A DNA stretch of 64,000 nt from Candidatus Methylumidiphilus alinenensis (GTDB lineage Bacteria > Pseudomonadota > Gammaproteobacteria > Methylococcales > Methylococcaceae), in contig QJPH01000314.1 of NCBI GenBank assembly GCA_003242955.1, positions 33,134-97,133 of the forward strand. The letters run 5' to 3'. The notes beneath the pieces were generated by a model. The model ran no database searches, was not told the origin of the DNA, and was given only the letters and a program-made list of their open reading frames with translations. The position numbers and the translations under genes were made by a program. Positions 35,260-44,521 of the stretch are shown piece after piece. Position 1 is the stretch's first letter, and each line of letters begins with the position of its first letter.

Positions 35260-35436
35260 TTAGCTGTGTTTCTTTATATCAGACTTAAGATCACCAATGC
35301 CTGCCCTTGCCTTGCCAACGTTCTTTTGGGCATTTCCTTCCAGTTCCATACCTGCATCGTCCAGTATTTTGCCAGTGACTTCCTTGACTTTACCTTTGGC
35401 TTCTTCGACTCGGCCTTTTACTTGTTCTTTGTTCAT
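35260..35436 (-). CDS. CsbD-family stress protein 2
   Basis: 58 residues: MNKEQVKGRVEEAKGKVKEV, TGKILDDAGMELEGNAQKNV, GKARAGIGDLKSDIKKHS. Close paralogue of the CsbD protein at 34565-34753, with the same AGGAG ribosome site. The two genes are separated by hairpin elements that arrived later, so they were probably adjacent tandem copies. A near-consensus palindrome lies 107 bp upstream (35543-35558). Confidence 0.9.
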   Translation of the reverse strand: MNKEQVKGRVEEAKGKVKEVTGKILDDAGMELEGNAQKNVGKARAGIGDLKSDIKKHS

Positions 35437-35542
35437 GACGGTCTCCTAATTGGTTAGCCATGACTAGAGGGCCATGACCTGAGCGTGGAATGGGTTTCCC
35501 CATCGCTCGGTTAAAACAATACACGCAGAACAAAATGCGTTC

Positions 35543-35558
35543 GGTGCGGCAACGAACA
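35543..35558. promoter_or_regulatory. Candidate operator of csbD 2
   Basis: GGTGCGGCAACGAACA, one mismatch to TGTKCG-N4-CGMACA, 107 bp upstream of the CsbD 2 start. The same relative position as the site ahead of CsbD 1. Confidence 0.58.
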
Positions 35559-35617
35559 ATAGAGATATATAGGATAAAGACTGCTGCGGAAATCTCCTTA
35601 TGGGTATCCTCCCTATC

Positions 35618-35633
35618 TGTGCGACAGCGTACT
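35618..35633. promoter_or_regulatory. Weak palindrome match
   Basis: TGTGCGACAGCGTACT, two mismatches in the right half. The left side keeps the extended TCTGTGCG seen at other sites. No gene start at the usual distance. Confidence 0.3.
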
Positions 35634-35765
35634 GACTGCGGCTGGTTTTGCGGCTAGAGTGTTTTACTAGGTTCAACTCAGCAGTTCTCGTTTCCATCAT
35701 CGTCTTTGCGAACTCTGTGCTGAAATTTGCGAAGCATGCGCGGTGGATTGCAGCCTAAACAATTG

Positions 35766-35906
35766 CGTAACCAATACCTTCGCCAATCACTTTGCCAAGC
35801 TGGTGCTTGGCGTTCCCACTGGAGGTGCCAAGCACAAGTTTGGCCCTTGGATAGCCTGTTCTATGCCAAGTTGGGGACTCACAAAATTAGCGAAGGTATT
35901 GGTAAC
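35766..35906. repeat. Hairpin element family F upstream of a repeat lipoprotein
   Basis: Ends GTAACCAATACCTTCGC and GCGAAGGTATTGGTAAC with an internal CCAAGCTGGTGCTTGGCG palindrome like that of family A. Ends 4 bp before the GTG start of the next gene, so it separates that gene from any older promoter. Confidence 0.78.
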
Positions 35907-35910
35907 ATCC

Positions 35911-36252
35911 GTGAATAAAGTTCTACAACTATGCTTTAAAGAGAAATTTGTAATCTTTGTCTCGCTTACTTTTACATTATCCGGTTGTCCGCTCAATGTG
36001 AACTTGAATCTTTCAACAGACAAACCAATTTCCCTTTACGTCGTTGTTGATAAGCCGATTGAGGTAAAGCTGGCTGCCGATATTGCAGTCACCAAGCTAC
36101 CGCCCATAAAAGCTGATGCTAATATTGCCGTCACCAAGCTGCCTCCCATACAAGCTGATGCTAATATTGCCGTCACCAAGCTGCCACCTATACAAGCAGA
36201 TGCCAAGATCGGCTTCACTAGTAGGCCACCACCCATAAAAACAGACCCATAA
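35911..36252 (+). CDS. Lipoprotein with 14-residue tandem repeats
   Basis: 113 residues from a GTG at 35911. A signal segment (FVIFVSLTFTLSGC) with lipobox LSGC, then a short beta-like stretch (DKPISLYVVVDKPIEVKLA). Three copies of a 14-residue repeat (IAVTKLPPIQADAN) and a fourth degenerate copy close the protein, with matching 42-bp DNA repeats. The Pro-rich repeat suggests a stiff spacer on the outer membrane. The frame is open upstream through the family F element, so the true start is uncertain. Ends 10 bp before the catalase gene. Confidence 0.62.
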   Translation: MNKVLQLCFKEKFVIFVSLTFTLSGCPLNVNLNLSTDKPISLYVVVDKPIEVKLAADIAVTKLPPIKADANIAVTKLPPIQADANIAVTKLPPIQADAKIGFTSRPPPIKTDP

Positions 36253-36261
36253 GGATTTTCC

Positions 36262-37731
36262 ATGAGTGACCACAAAAAACTGACCACCAACGCCGGCTGT
36301 CCGGTCGTCGACAACCAGAACGTGCTGACCGCCGGCCCGCGAGGACCGCAATTGCTTCAAGATGTCTGGTTCCTAGAAAAACTCGCCCACTTTGACCGCG
36401 AGGTCATCCCCGAACGGCGCATGCATGCGAAAGGCTCAGGTGCTTATGGTACCTTTACAGTAACGCATGACATCACCCAATACACGCGAGCCAAGATTTT
36501 CTCCGCAGTCGGCAAGCAAACCGATTTGTTTGTGCGCTTCAGCACCGTGGCCGGTGAGCGCGGCGCAGCCGATGCCGAGCGCGATATTCGCGGTTTTGCA
36601 CTGAAATTCTATACCGAGGAAGGCAACTGGGACCTGGTCGGCAACAACACGCCGGTTTTCTTCATGCGCGATCCGTTGAAATTCCCCGACCTCAACCATG
36701 CTGTGAAACGCGATCCGCGCACCAATCTGCGCAGCTCGAAGATCAACTGGGATTTTTGGACCTCATTGCCAGAAGCCTTGCACCAAATCACCATCGTCAT
36801 GAGTGACCGGGGCATTCCCGCCAGCTACCGCCACATGCATGGCTTCGGCAGCCACACCTTCAGTTTCATTAATGCGAATAGCGAGCGACATTGGGTCAAG
36901 TTCCACTGGGTATCGCAACAGGGGATTCGCAACCTTACCGATGCCGAGGCCGAGTCCATCATCGGCAAGGATCGCGAAAGCCACCAGCGCGACCTCTATG
37001 AAAGCCTAGAAAAAGGCGATTTCCCCAAGTGGACGCTGCATGTGCAGATCATGCCGGAAACCGACGCAGCCAAAGTCCCTTATCATCCGTTTGACCTCAC
37101 CAAGATTTGGCCGCACAAGGATTACCCGCTGCTTGAGGTGGGCGTGATGGAGTTGAACCGCAACCCGGAAAACTATTTCGCAGAGGTGGAACAGGCCGCC
37201 TTCAATCCCGCCAATATCGTCCCCGGCATCGGCTTCTCCCCCGACAAAATGTTGCAAGGGCGCCTGTTCTCCTACGGCGATGCCCAGCGCTACCGTTTGG
37301 GTGTGAACCACCACCTGATTCCGGTCAATGCACCGCACTGTCCGGCACACAGTTACCACCGTGACGGTGCCATGCGTGTGGACGGCAACTTTGGTGGCAC
37401 ACTGGGCTATGAACCGAACAGCGTGGGTGAATGGAAGGAGCAGCCGGATTTTGCCGAGCCGCCGTTAAGCTTGGAGGGCGCGGCTGATCATTGGAACCAC
37501 CACGAAGACACGGATTACTACTCTCAGCCCGGTGCGCTGTTCCGCCTGATGACACCGGCGCAGCAACAAGCATTGTTCGACAACACAGCACGCTCCCTCG
37601 GTGAAGCACCGCATGAGATTCAAATCCGCCACATCAGTAACTGCCTGATGGCTGAACCTGCTTATGGCAAGGGCGTTGCCGATGCCTTGGGAATCGCATT
37701 GGGCGATCTTTCCGCGCATGCGGCCTTTTGA
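36262..37731 (+). CDS. katA: Monofunctional haem catalase (small-subunit type)
   Basis: 489 residues, the usual length of clade 3 catalases; decomposes hydrogen peroxide in the cytoplasm. Catalytic His in [19 protein letters not shown], catalytic Asn in [19 protein letters not shown], and the proximal haem Tyr in [14 protein letters not shown]. No signal peptide. AAGGA lies 7 bp before the ATG. Preceded closely by a lipoprotein gene and followed by a family A element that may serve as terminator. Fits the oxidative and envelope stress theme of this island. Confidence 0.96.
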   Translation: MSDHKKLTTNAGCPVVDNQNVLTAGPRGPQLLQDVWFLEKLAHFDREVIPERRMHAKGSGAYGTFTVTHDITQYTRAKIFSAVGKQTDLFVRFSTVAGERGAADAERDIRGFALKFYTEEGNWDLVGNNTPVFFMRDPLKFPDLNHAVKRDPRTNLRSSKINWDFWTSLPEALHQITIVMSDRGIPASYRHMHGFGSHTFSFINANSERHWVKFHWVSQQGIRNLTDAEAESIIGKDRESHQRDLYESLEKGDFPKWTLHVQIMPETDAAKVPYHPFDLTKIWPHKDYPLLEVGVMELNRNPENYFAEVEQAAFNPANIVPGIGFSPDKMLQGRLFSYGDAQRYRLGVNHHLIPVNAPHCPAHSYHRDGAMRVDGNFGGTLGYEPNSVGEWKEQPDFAEPPLSLEGAADHWNHHEDTDYYSQPGALFRLMTPAQQQALFDNTARSLGEAPHEIQIRHISNCLMAEPAYGKGVADALGIALGDLSAHAAF

Positions 37732-37888
37732 CCGCCGTTCTGGTCGAATCTGGCGCAACAGCCGGGACATAAAAAAGTTGCCATACGGATTCGGCGTAGT
37801 TGCAGTGCGTCGTTTCGTTGTGCCGACGGGTTTCTGATCGGAAACCCGCACGGTGCTTGCAGCCTAAAAAGACCAAAGTCGAGCGGTA

Positions 37889-38054
37889 AGGTGATATCCA
37901 ATAAAGAACATCCCATCCAAAGGCCAAGCAGGGGCTTGGCGCTCCCAAAAGGAACGCCAAGCCCCTGCTTGGCAGGTTGATTTGCGGAGAAATTGTTCCT
38001 GATTTTGTGGACAATTCATTTCGGTTTTGGTCGATTCATTATTGGAAATCACCT
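37889..38054. repeat. Hairpin element family A, copy 4 (inverted)
   Basis: 166 bp, opposite orientation to copies 1-3. Ends AGGTGATATCCAATAA and TTATTGGAAATCACCT. The rest of the 515-bp gap 37732-38246 shows no gene. Confidence 0.86.
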
Positions 38055-38125
38055 AAGCGTTAGAACCTCCCTTCCGGATTCCATCCAATCGTGCACTTCA
38101 AAACTTGGTTCAAAGCCTCTCTTCA

Positions 38126-38141
38126 TGTGCGATACCGTACC
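38126..38141. promoter_or_regulatory. Candidate operator of the DUF3309 gene
   Basis: TGTGCGATACCGTACC, two mismatches in the right half, 105 bp upstream of the DUF3309 start at 38247, the same spacing as for the CsbD genes. Confidence 0.42.
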
Positions 38142-38246
38142 GACTGAATTGGATGTTTTGTTTAAGCTTTGTTCAGGTTTTTAAAAAAGGATTTCGGTAA
38201 GACCATCAGTAGTTCTTTTGTTTTGTATTTAACTGGAGTATTTAAT

Positions 38247-38405
38247 ATGTCACTTGGCACAATTTTACTTATCCTTCTGATCCTGTTACTAGTAGGCGCT
38301 TTTCCCACTTGGCCCCATAGCCAGAGTTGGGGCTATGCACCTAGTGGTGGACTTGGATTGGTTCTTATCATCGTATTGATTCTGTTTTTAATGGGCAGAA
38401 TCTAG
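38247..38405 (+). CDS. DUF3309 small membrane protein
   Basis: 52 residues: MSLGTILLILLILLLVGAF, the conserved PTWPHSQSWGYAPSGGLG loop and a second helix LVLIIVLILFLMGRI. This is the complete DUF3309 pattern. GGAG lies 8 bp before the ATG at 38247; a longer frame from 38169 has no ribosome site. Function unknown; regularly found among stress and envelope genes. Followed by a BON lipoprotein 34 bp on, probably in one transcript. Confidence 0.92.
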   Translation: MSLGTILLILLILLLVGAFPTWPHSQSWGYAPSGGLGLVLIIVLILFLMGRI

Positions 38406-38439
38406 TTGAGAAGTTAAAATTTAAAATACGGAGTAACCC

Positions 38440-38877
38440 ATGAAAATGCAAGAAGAACTCAAGCCGCATAATCTTTCAGATAAAGTATTTTGTGTTGCCC
38501 TTATGTCAGCCATTTTTGGACTGACCGGTTGTCAAAAAGAGGGTGCAGCCGAAAAAGCAGGTCAAAAAATTGATCAAGCAACTGAAAATGCGGGAAAAAG
38601 GCTTGAAGATGTCAAGCAGTCGTTGAGTGGGAAAGCCGAGAAAACCGGAGAATATTTGGATGATTCGGCGATCACTGCGAAAATCAAGGCGGATATTATA
38701 AGCGACTCCTTGCTTAATGCCTCTCAGATTAACGTGACTACCACCAATGGCGTGGTGAATCTAAGTGGTATTGTCGATTCCAAACAAAGTATCGACAGGG
38801 CATTGGAGATAGCACGTGCCAATCAGAACGCGAAATCGGTGGAAAACAGCCTTACCGTTAAAACATCCAATAACTAA
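38440..38877 (+). CDS. BON-domain lipoprotein with helical spacer
   Basis: 145 residues. Signal with lipobox LTGC (residues 28-31) after an unusually long N-region. A charged helix follows (EKAGQKIDQATENAGKRLED), then one BON domain: DDSAITAKIKADIISDSLLN, TTNGVVNLSGIVDSKQSID and AKSVENSLTVKTSNN. Third BON protein in the window. An ATG at 38446 (MQEELK) is an alternative start. Lipid anchoring plus the helix would project the BON domain into the periplasm. Confidence 0.85.
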   Translation: MKMQEELKPHNLSDKVFCVALMSAIFGLTGCQKEGAAEKAGQKIDQATENAGKRLEDVKQSLSGKAEKTGEYLDDSAITAKIKADIISDSLLNASQINVTTTNGVVNLSGIVDSKQSIDRALEIARANQNAKSVENSLTVKTSNN

Positions 38878-38880
38878 AGG

Positions 38881-39223
38881 ATGCTAGGCAACTGTATAGG
38901 CCGTTGCCCTGACGAAGCCTATCTTGAGCAGGGTCGAAAGGCGCAGTGTAATCCGGGTTGCCATGAAAGTATGGATAACATCCCTGTGAGGGATGTTATC
39001 CGTGGGTTGCCGTATGGCAATTCATCGTCAGGGGCATCGATACGCATCGACATGAATGTTTCTGGCCACGTTATCCCGGATTGCGCCGCAAGCGGCTCCA
39101 TCCGGGCTACAACACGGGCAATGCTAGCGGCAAAGGGTTGCCCCGCCCTTGGCGATTCATTTTGGAATGTCAAGGCTTGCCTTCACAGGCAAAGCGAGCT
39201 TTGCCATTCAACATGTAACATCA
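38881..39223. repeat. Intergenic repeats
   Basis: No gene supported. Contains GGATAACATCCCTGTGAGGG palindromes (about 38970-39000), a CCCGGATTGCGCCGCAAGCG-type repeat (about 39075-39110) and a family H-like arm (GTCAAGGCTTGCCTTCACAG, 39169-39188). Confidence 0.5.
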
Positions 39224-41725
39224 ATGAAGAAATCTAAGCTAAAACCCAAGGCCACGCTTGGCTGCTCGGTTTGGACGATGAAACCTCAGGTAGTGATTCT
39301 GGTATTGTTGGCATCAATGTTTGTTAGTCCCGAACCGTTAAGCGCCGCATTGGTCCCAAATTTGTTTTCGGCCAACGATACCAATAAGCCACTGGCGAAT
39401 ATACCAGCAGTGGCAACACCCGAGGAAAACCTGTCCGATCTCAAGGGAAAACTCGACGGGCTTGAAACCCTGCGTGACCGCCTAGATAAAGAAACTAATG
39501 ACACCAAGGCGCCTGAGGGGGTCAAGCCGGAAGAGGTAAGCGAGCAGCGGCGATTAATCGAATCCTTGATCTTTTTTTATCAGGAAGGGCTTAATAGTTT
39601 GACCGCCAAGGAGACCGAGCAGGAAAATTTGAAGGTCACCCAAGCGGAGTCGGGGAAATGGACGGGGTTTAGTAGTCCCCCACCGTATTCAATGCTGATG
39701 CTTTATGGTTTGCAAGAAGAGGCTGATGCGTTGCGCGGCAAGCAAGCGGTGCTGGAGTCTTCGTTGGCTGGTGGGCAGGGCGATTCTGCCAGTCTACAAA
39801 CGGAAGTTACGCGAGCGCATGTGGCTTCAGGGGTGGCATCCGAGAATGTGGGACGCGATGCCAGTTCCGACGGGAGTGCAAGTACCGCTTGGCGGCGGGA
39901 GTTTGCCGAATTGCGCGTTCGCACCGCCGAGCGTAATGTTTGGTTTAGAGAAATCCAGACTGGGCTAGTCAATGCCAAATTAGCGGGGGTCCGGGCCAAA
40001 TTAGCCTTGCTGGACAAGCAGATTGCATTGGCGCGGCAGCATGCAGTCCTTAGTGAGTCGGACATGGGCAAAATCCGTGAAGGCTTGAAGACCTCCACAC
40101 GGAATATAGAACAAGATCAACAAAAGGCTGTCTCGGAAAACATCCGCTGGACCAAGGAACACGAAGCCGTCACTCGGGATCTGATGGCTGCGCGGGCCTT
40201 ACTACAGAAAGGGACAGCGACCGGCGACCCTGTACAAATGGCGACGCTTGAGGCACAGTCGAACGCCGCCGATGCCTGGGTTGCAGTGACCAGACAGGAA
40301 ACCGAAACCTTGGGTACCCTAGCGGTTTTCAACAACAATATTGAGGGGTTTTGGAATTACCAATACACCTTGCAAAACAGCCCCGACCCCAAGCTACGAC
40401 AAGATGCTTTAAATCAGTTGGTGCGGGAAGCCGCGCGTTTGCAACAGTGGGGGGCTTACAGCCAAGACAACCTCAGTTTGGCGGTCAGCGAAGAACAAAA
40501 CCAACAAGCCAAACTCAACAGTATAAGCATTGATTCGCCGATTCGCCGCTATGAAACACAGACGCTTGATGCTTATCGGCTCAATCGGCAAATTGCGGAA
40601 CGAATCCGGCTCCTTGCGGATCGAACCGGGCAGATGTTGGATCGTTGGCTGCAAGATTACCGTCAAGCCTCTGCAAACAGGCCGGTTGCAGAACGTTTTC
40701 ATGATGGCATCAGGGATGCGGCCAATATCATGCTGCAAGTTTTCAGCTTTGAGTTGTTCACAGTGGATGACGAAGTTGATTTGGAAGGTAAGAAGCTTAA
40801 TATTACCCGTGGGGTGACTCTAGGCAAGTCAATCAAGTCCCTCGTTGTGTTCGTGATCGGTTTTTGGATTGCAAAAAAGCTTGCGCGGCGTTTCCAGCGG
40901 ATGTTGGTGGAGCATTTCGCTATTGATGAGGCCCAATCGAACGTGCTGCGACGTTGGGTTTTAATGGGTTTGTCCTCCATCCTGTTGGTCATAGTGCTTA
41001 CCTTGGCTAGGATTCCATTGACGGTCTTTGCGTTTCTGGGCGGGGCACTGGCAATTGGTGTCGGTTTCGGAACCCAAACCATGCTGAAAAATTTGATTAG
41101 CGGGGTGATGATCCTTGTGGAGCGGAAAATCCAAATAGGCGACATTATCGAAGTTGACGGCATCGTCGGCACGGTTACCGAGATCGATATCCGCTCCTCC
41201 ACGGTGCGCGGTTTTGACGGGGTGGAAACGATGATTCCGAACTCGACTTTCCTCGAAAACAAAGTGACCAACTGGACTTATACCAACCTGAAAATCCGCC
41301 GTTCGGTTCGTGTCGGCGTAGCCTACGGTTCCCCCACGCGTGAAGTGATCCAACTACTGCTGGATTGCGCGCAACGGCACGGCCAAGTGTTGGATGACCC
41401 GAAACCGTATGTCTGGTTAGAGGACTTTGGCGACAATTCGCTGGTCTTTGGCTTATACTTCTGGCTAGAGATGGGTCCTAAAGTCAGTTCCCTGCAAATG
41501 ATGAGCGATTTGCGCCTGATGATGATCGACGCGCTGGGCAAGGCTGGAATCGCCATTCCCTTTCCGCAGCGGGACATTCATTTTATTCCGATCCAGCCCT
41601 TGCCCGTATCTGTCGTAGCGTGCGAAACGGCGGTAATCGACCCGAAGCCGGGTTCCGCCGCCAACGGGAAAACTAATCCCTCTCAATCAACTCCGGCCTT
41701 GGTCATCGTTCAGCCCGATGGATGA
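39224..41725 (+). CDS. Large MscS-family mechanosensitive channel (MscK-like)
   Basis: 833 residues from the ATG at 39224; an ATG at 39278 directly before the signal segment VVILVLLASMFVSPEPLSAA is an alternative. The periplasmic N-terminal half is coiled-coil rich (about 70-480). The C-terminal MscS unit has FLGGALAIGVGFGTQTMLKN as the pore-lining helix and IQIGDIIEVDGIVGTVTEID as the beta domain. Opens on membrane tension to release solutes after osmotic downshock. The last eight residues before the stop (LVIVQPDG) are encoded by a half copy of a family E element, so the original C-terminus was replaced. Confidence 0.92.
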   Translation: MKKSKLKPKATLGCSVWTMKPQVVILVLLASMFVSPEPLSAALVPNLFSANDTNKPLANIPAVATPEENLSDLKGKLDGLETLRDRLDKETNDTKAPEGVKPEEVSEQRRLIESLIFFYQEGLNSLTAKETEQENLKVTQAESGKWTGFSSPPPYSMLMLYGLQEEADALRGKQAVLESSLAGGQGDSASLQTEVTRAHVASGVASENVGRDASSDGSASTAWRREFAELRVRTAERNVWFREIQTGLVNAKLAGVRAKLALLDKQIALARQHAVLSESDMGKIREGLKTSTRNIEQDQQKAVSENIRWTKEHEAVTRDLMAARALLQKGTATGDPVQMATLEAQSNAADAWVAVTRQETETLGTLAVFNNNIEGFWNYQYTLQNSPDPKLRQDALNQLVREAARLQQWGAYSQDNLSLAVSEEQNQQAKLNSISIDSPIRRYETQTLDAYRLNRQIAERIRLLADRTGQMLDRWLQDYRQASANRPVAERFHDGIRDAANIMLQVFSFELFTVDDEVDLEGKKLNITRGVTLGKSIKSLVVFVIGFWIAKKLARRFQRMLVEHFAIDEAQSNVLRRWVLMGLSSILLVIVLTLARIPLTVFAFLGGALAIGVGFGTQTMLKNLISGVMILVERKIQIGDIIEVDGIVGTVTEIDIRSSTVRGFDGVETMIPNSTFLENKVTNWTYTNLKIRRSVRVGVAYGSPTREVIQLLLDCAQRHGQVLDDPKPYVWLEDFGDNSLVFGLYFWLEMGPKVSSLQMMSDLRLMMIDALGKAGIAIPFPQRDIHFIPIQPLPVSVVACETAVIDPKPGSAANGKTNPSQSTPALVIVQPDG

Positions 41726-41789
41726 GTTTGTGGAGTGCGGCGAACCGGTGGCGAGCCTGGTTTTGGTTTCCGAGCCGGAATCAAACATA

Positions 41790-43421
41790 TTACCTGTACA
41801 TCGTTTTGAGTGCATTCAATAGCACACCGACATCATGTTGTCCTTTGAATACAGGTGGTATATCCTTGTCTATTCCAAGAAGCGCATAAACGGCCATTTG
41901 CGCAGACCTGACGGAATATTCAACGGTAAACACCACATCATCAGGAATTTCGCAGAACTGCCCGATAAATGCGAAATTCTTCGCCCCAAATGGCACTACT
42001 TCTGGCCTGTCCCCTTTGATCCTAGGCATGAATTGGCTCGTGATAAACGGCATCATGCAAGGAATGCAGATTGCAGCATCAATAATGGGTTGCGCCTTGT
42101 TGCCCAGTTTGAGGTGCTGGAATAGTTCAATCAGAATTTCCTTGCCCGTACACTCGGACATGGGTTTCTTGACAAAGTCGCCGATTCTGTCCGGTGCCAA
42201 GGCATAGCCCCAGAACACGAATATATTCTCGGGTTGGTTGATGAAATGGGGCTGATGCGCCAGTACGACACTCATGAACCAATTGGAATCTGCTAAAGTG
42301 ACCAATCCGCCCGTACCCGCCGCATTTCCGGTGAACTCTTCCATGAATGCGAAGAACGCAGGATCGTTTAGCGTCACGGTGAACGACTGCCACTTGGTCT
42401 GTTCGATGTGGTTGGAAAATACACCAGGGTGTCCGAACCCTGGGCGGCCATTGGCAATGTCTTCCCATAACCTCCACGAACCGCCGGATTCTTTCGAGTT
42501 CAGAATGGCGGGCGTTGACATAGACCCAAGGCTGGAACCCTCCGTCATACACCCCAGTGTAACGAACACCAAATCATGTTCAGCGATCGCAATGTTTTTA
42601 TTCCCACCATCGCACTGATAGCGAATGTTCTTCACCGCCCTCCCGCTGCCACCTATGTCAAAATCAAGTCCGGTAACTTCGGTGTTGAGCAAGAATTGCA
42701 CTCCTTCCCCCTTGAGCCAAGCGAAAAGAGGCAATACCATCGAGTCATACTGGTTATAAGGGGTGCGCCAAACTCCGCCCATCGTGTTGAAATCGGGGAA
42801 CAATTGAATGAATCGCAAGAGGTAGCGTTTCAGTTCGACTGCGCTATGCCATGGTTGGAACGCGAACATCGTTGCCCACATCAGCCAGAAATTATTCTCG
42901 AAAAACGAAGTTGAGAACCATTCTTCGATACTTTTATCGCCAAGCGAATCTTCGGAATGGATAATCAGTGCGAGTAAATCCAAGCGATCCTTCTCATTCA
43001 GCTCAAACGACGAAACATCGACTTTCTTGCCATCTCTAACCAAGCGACATCGAGAGGATGAAACGTACTTTTGGCTAAATTCAACAATCTCGTCTTTAAC
43101 ACTTTTGGCTATGTCTGTCGGTGAAGGAATGCTTGCAAAAAGACCGTAAGTGCAGGCGTAGTGCTGTTCGAGCATCCTACCACCACGGATGACATAGCCT
43201 GTTTCCGCCGAACCCGCCCCATCCAAACTGCCGCCAGCACTCTTAAGTTCCTCGAAAATATGAATGGACTTGCCAGGGAAAAGACCATCCCTTATAAGGA
43301 AAGCCGCACCAGCGAGGGAGGCGATTCCGCTGCCGATAAAATAAGCCTTAATCTGGTTGTCATGCGTAGTATCGGCATCGACTGTAATATCCGTTGTATT
43401 CGTTTTTTGTGTGTACTGCAT
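41790..43421 (-). CDS. ohyA: Oleate hydratase (MCRA family)
   Basis: 543 residues. FAD-dependent enzyme adding water to the cis-9 double bond of oleic acid. The dinucleotide fold is AYFIGSGIASLAGAAFLI; other family stretches are YVIRGGRMLEQHYACTYGLF, MWATMFAFQPWHSAVELKRY and FIGQFCEIPDDVVFTVEYSV. The Glu after RGGRMLE matches the catalytic position known for the family. No signal peptide. AGAGG precedes the ATG. Single gene, possibly for detoxifying or modifying unsaturated fatty acids. Family assignment is firm. Confidence 0.95.
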   Translation of the reverse strand: MQYTQKTNTTDITVDADTTHDNQIKAYFIGSGIASLAGAAFLIRDGLFPGKSIHIFEELKSAGGSLDGAGSAETGYVIRGGRMLEQHYACTYGLFASIPSPTDIAKSVKDEIVEFSQKYVSSSRCRLVRDGKKVDVSSFELNEKDRLDLLALIIHSEDSLGDKSIEEWFSTSFFENNFWLMWATMFAFQPWHSAVELKRYLLRFIQLFPDFNTMGGVWRTPYNQYDSMVLPLFAWLKGEGVQFLLNTEVTGLDFDIGGSGRAVKNIRYQCDGGNKNIAIAEHDLVFVTLGCMTEGSSLGSMSTPAILNSKESGGSWRLWEDIANGRPGFGHPGVFSNHIEQTKWQSFTVTLNDPAFFAFMEEFTGNAAGTGGLVTLADSNWFMSVVLAHQPHFINQPENIFVFWGYALAPDRIGDFVKKPMSECTGKEILIELFQHLKLGNKAQPIIDAAICIPCMMPFITSQFMPRIKGDRPEVVPFGAKNFAFIGQFCEIPDDVVFTVEYSVRSAQMAVYALLGIDKDIPPVFKGQHDVGVLLNALKTMYR

Positions 43422-43475
43422 GCTGAAACCTCTGGTTTAAGTTGGATGCGGTGGGCAAAACTAATCTGTGCATTC

Positions 43476-43577
43476 GTAAGCGTTCACTCCCCCCTGGGAG
43501 CGCGGGCGTCTCGCCCGCTGAAATGGCGGCTAAGATGGCCTCGCTCCCAGGAAAAGATAGGGGGAGTGAACACTTAC
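43476..43577. repeat. Hairpin element family G, copy 2, at the end of atpG
   Basis: Ends GTAAGCGTTCACTCCCC and GGGGAGTGAACACTTAC. Flanked by GTGCATTC (43468-43475) and GTGCATCC (43578-43585), an 8-bp duplication with one change. Its right end supplies the TAA stop of atpG. Confidence 0.82.
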
Positions 43578-44521
43578 GTGCATCCGGTCCGCCCCGTGTT
43601 CCTGTGCGCTTTTCCTGTTGGCAGTGCTTCAAAGCCGGAGATCACGTCGAAGAGTTCCTCGTCGATGCTACTCTGGCGCAGACGGTGGAACTCCCCGTTG
43701 AGACCATCCAGCAGTTCGTCAATATTCTTTTCAGCGCGTTGCATCGCCGCCAAACGGCTCGCATTCTCGCTCGCGAGGGATTCGGCACAGGCCCTGAAGA
43801 TCGACACGAAAAGGTATTCGTGGATGAGCGCCCGCAAAGTTGCTGTGCTGCCCCCCATGACCTCTGGCAAGTTTCCCGTAGGCCATGTACGTTCGACCAG
43901 CTTGCGTTGCCAGTTGTGGTCCAGCGGCAGCAGTCGCTGGCTGACTGGCGCATAAACCGCCCCGGACGTGGGGCGGTTGTAGAAGAGGTGGAGTTCAGTG
44001 ACTTGCCCATGGTCTGTCCTAGGCGTTGCCGCAAGGCGGCTGCGTGTCTCGCTCTCAATGAGAATTTGCCCTATAAGCGGGGTAATGGCCTTGACCGAGT
44101 TCGGCACGGTGAAGAGACCCATCAGCGGCAGGCCCGCGTCAGCCAGACGCGCATGAACGCGCTCACCAACGGCCCAGACTTGAGGTTTGTCGGCCAAGTC
44201 TGCGAGGGTCTTAATCGCATAATCGACCACCACATCATTAAACTGGCCTACCAATCCTTGGTCGGAGCCAAACACGACTGCGCCAGTCGCACCCGCGTCC
44301 TTTTGTCTTATCTTTCCTGTCATCAATGCCTCCGGGCCTGCGCCTCGGAAACAGATGCCCAGCCCCAGTTCCACGGTGCGATAGTAGTCACCCAACGCAC
44401 ACACCGATTGCTCGTATTGGCTGATACTTGAAGCGGCCATGGCCTTCATGGTGCGGACGACAGATTGAAGATCGCCGGCGCTGTTGATCTTTCGGCAAAG
44501 GTTCGCCTGAGTGTCGCTCAT
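43574..44521 (-). CDS. atpG: N-ATPase gamma subunit
   Basis: 315 residues. Central rotor stalk of the F1 part: N-terminal helix [20 protein letters not shown] and C-terminal helix [20 protein letters not shown], both typical of gamma, with a divergent middle. Last gene of the atpDCQRBEFAG operon; the start overlaps the alpha stop by ATGA. The stop codon comes from a family G hairpin element, so the last few residues (RNTGRTGCT) may differ from the ancestral end. Confidence 0.93.
   Translation of the reverse strand: MSDTQANLCRKINSAGDLQSVVRTMKAMAASSISQYEQSVCALGDYYRTVELGLGICFRGAGPEALMTGKIRQKDAGATGAVVFGSDQGLVGQFNDVVVDYAIKTLADLADKPQVWAVGERVHARLADAGLPLMGLFTVPNSVKAITPLIGQILIESETRSRLAATPRTDHGQVTELHLFYNRPTSGAVYAPVSQRLLPLDHNWQRKLVERTWPTGNLPEVMGGSTATLRALIHEYLFVSIFRACAESLASENASRLAAMQRAEKNIDELLDGLNGEFHRLRQSSIDEELFDVISGFEALPTGKAHRNTGRTGCT

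Noticed and set aside
35464..35700. Minus-strand frame upstream of CsbD 2
   Set aside because: Covers the candidate operators and promoter region, no ribosome site, no domain.
38881..39237. Plus-strand frame of 118 codons before the MscS gene
   Set aside because: Made wholly of palindromic dispersed repeats, and it runs into the MscS start.
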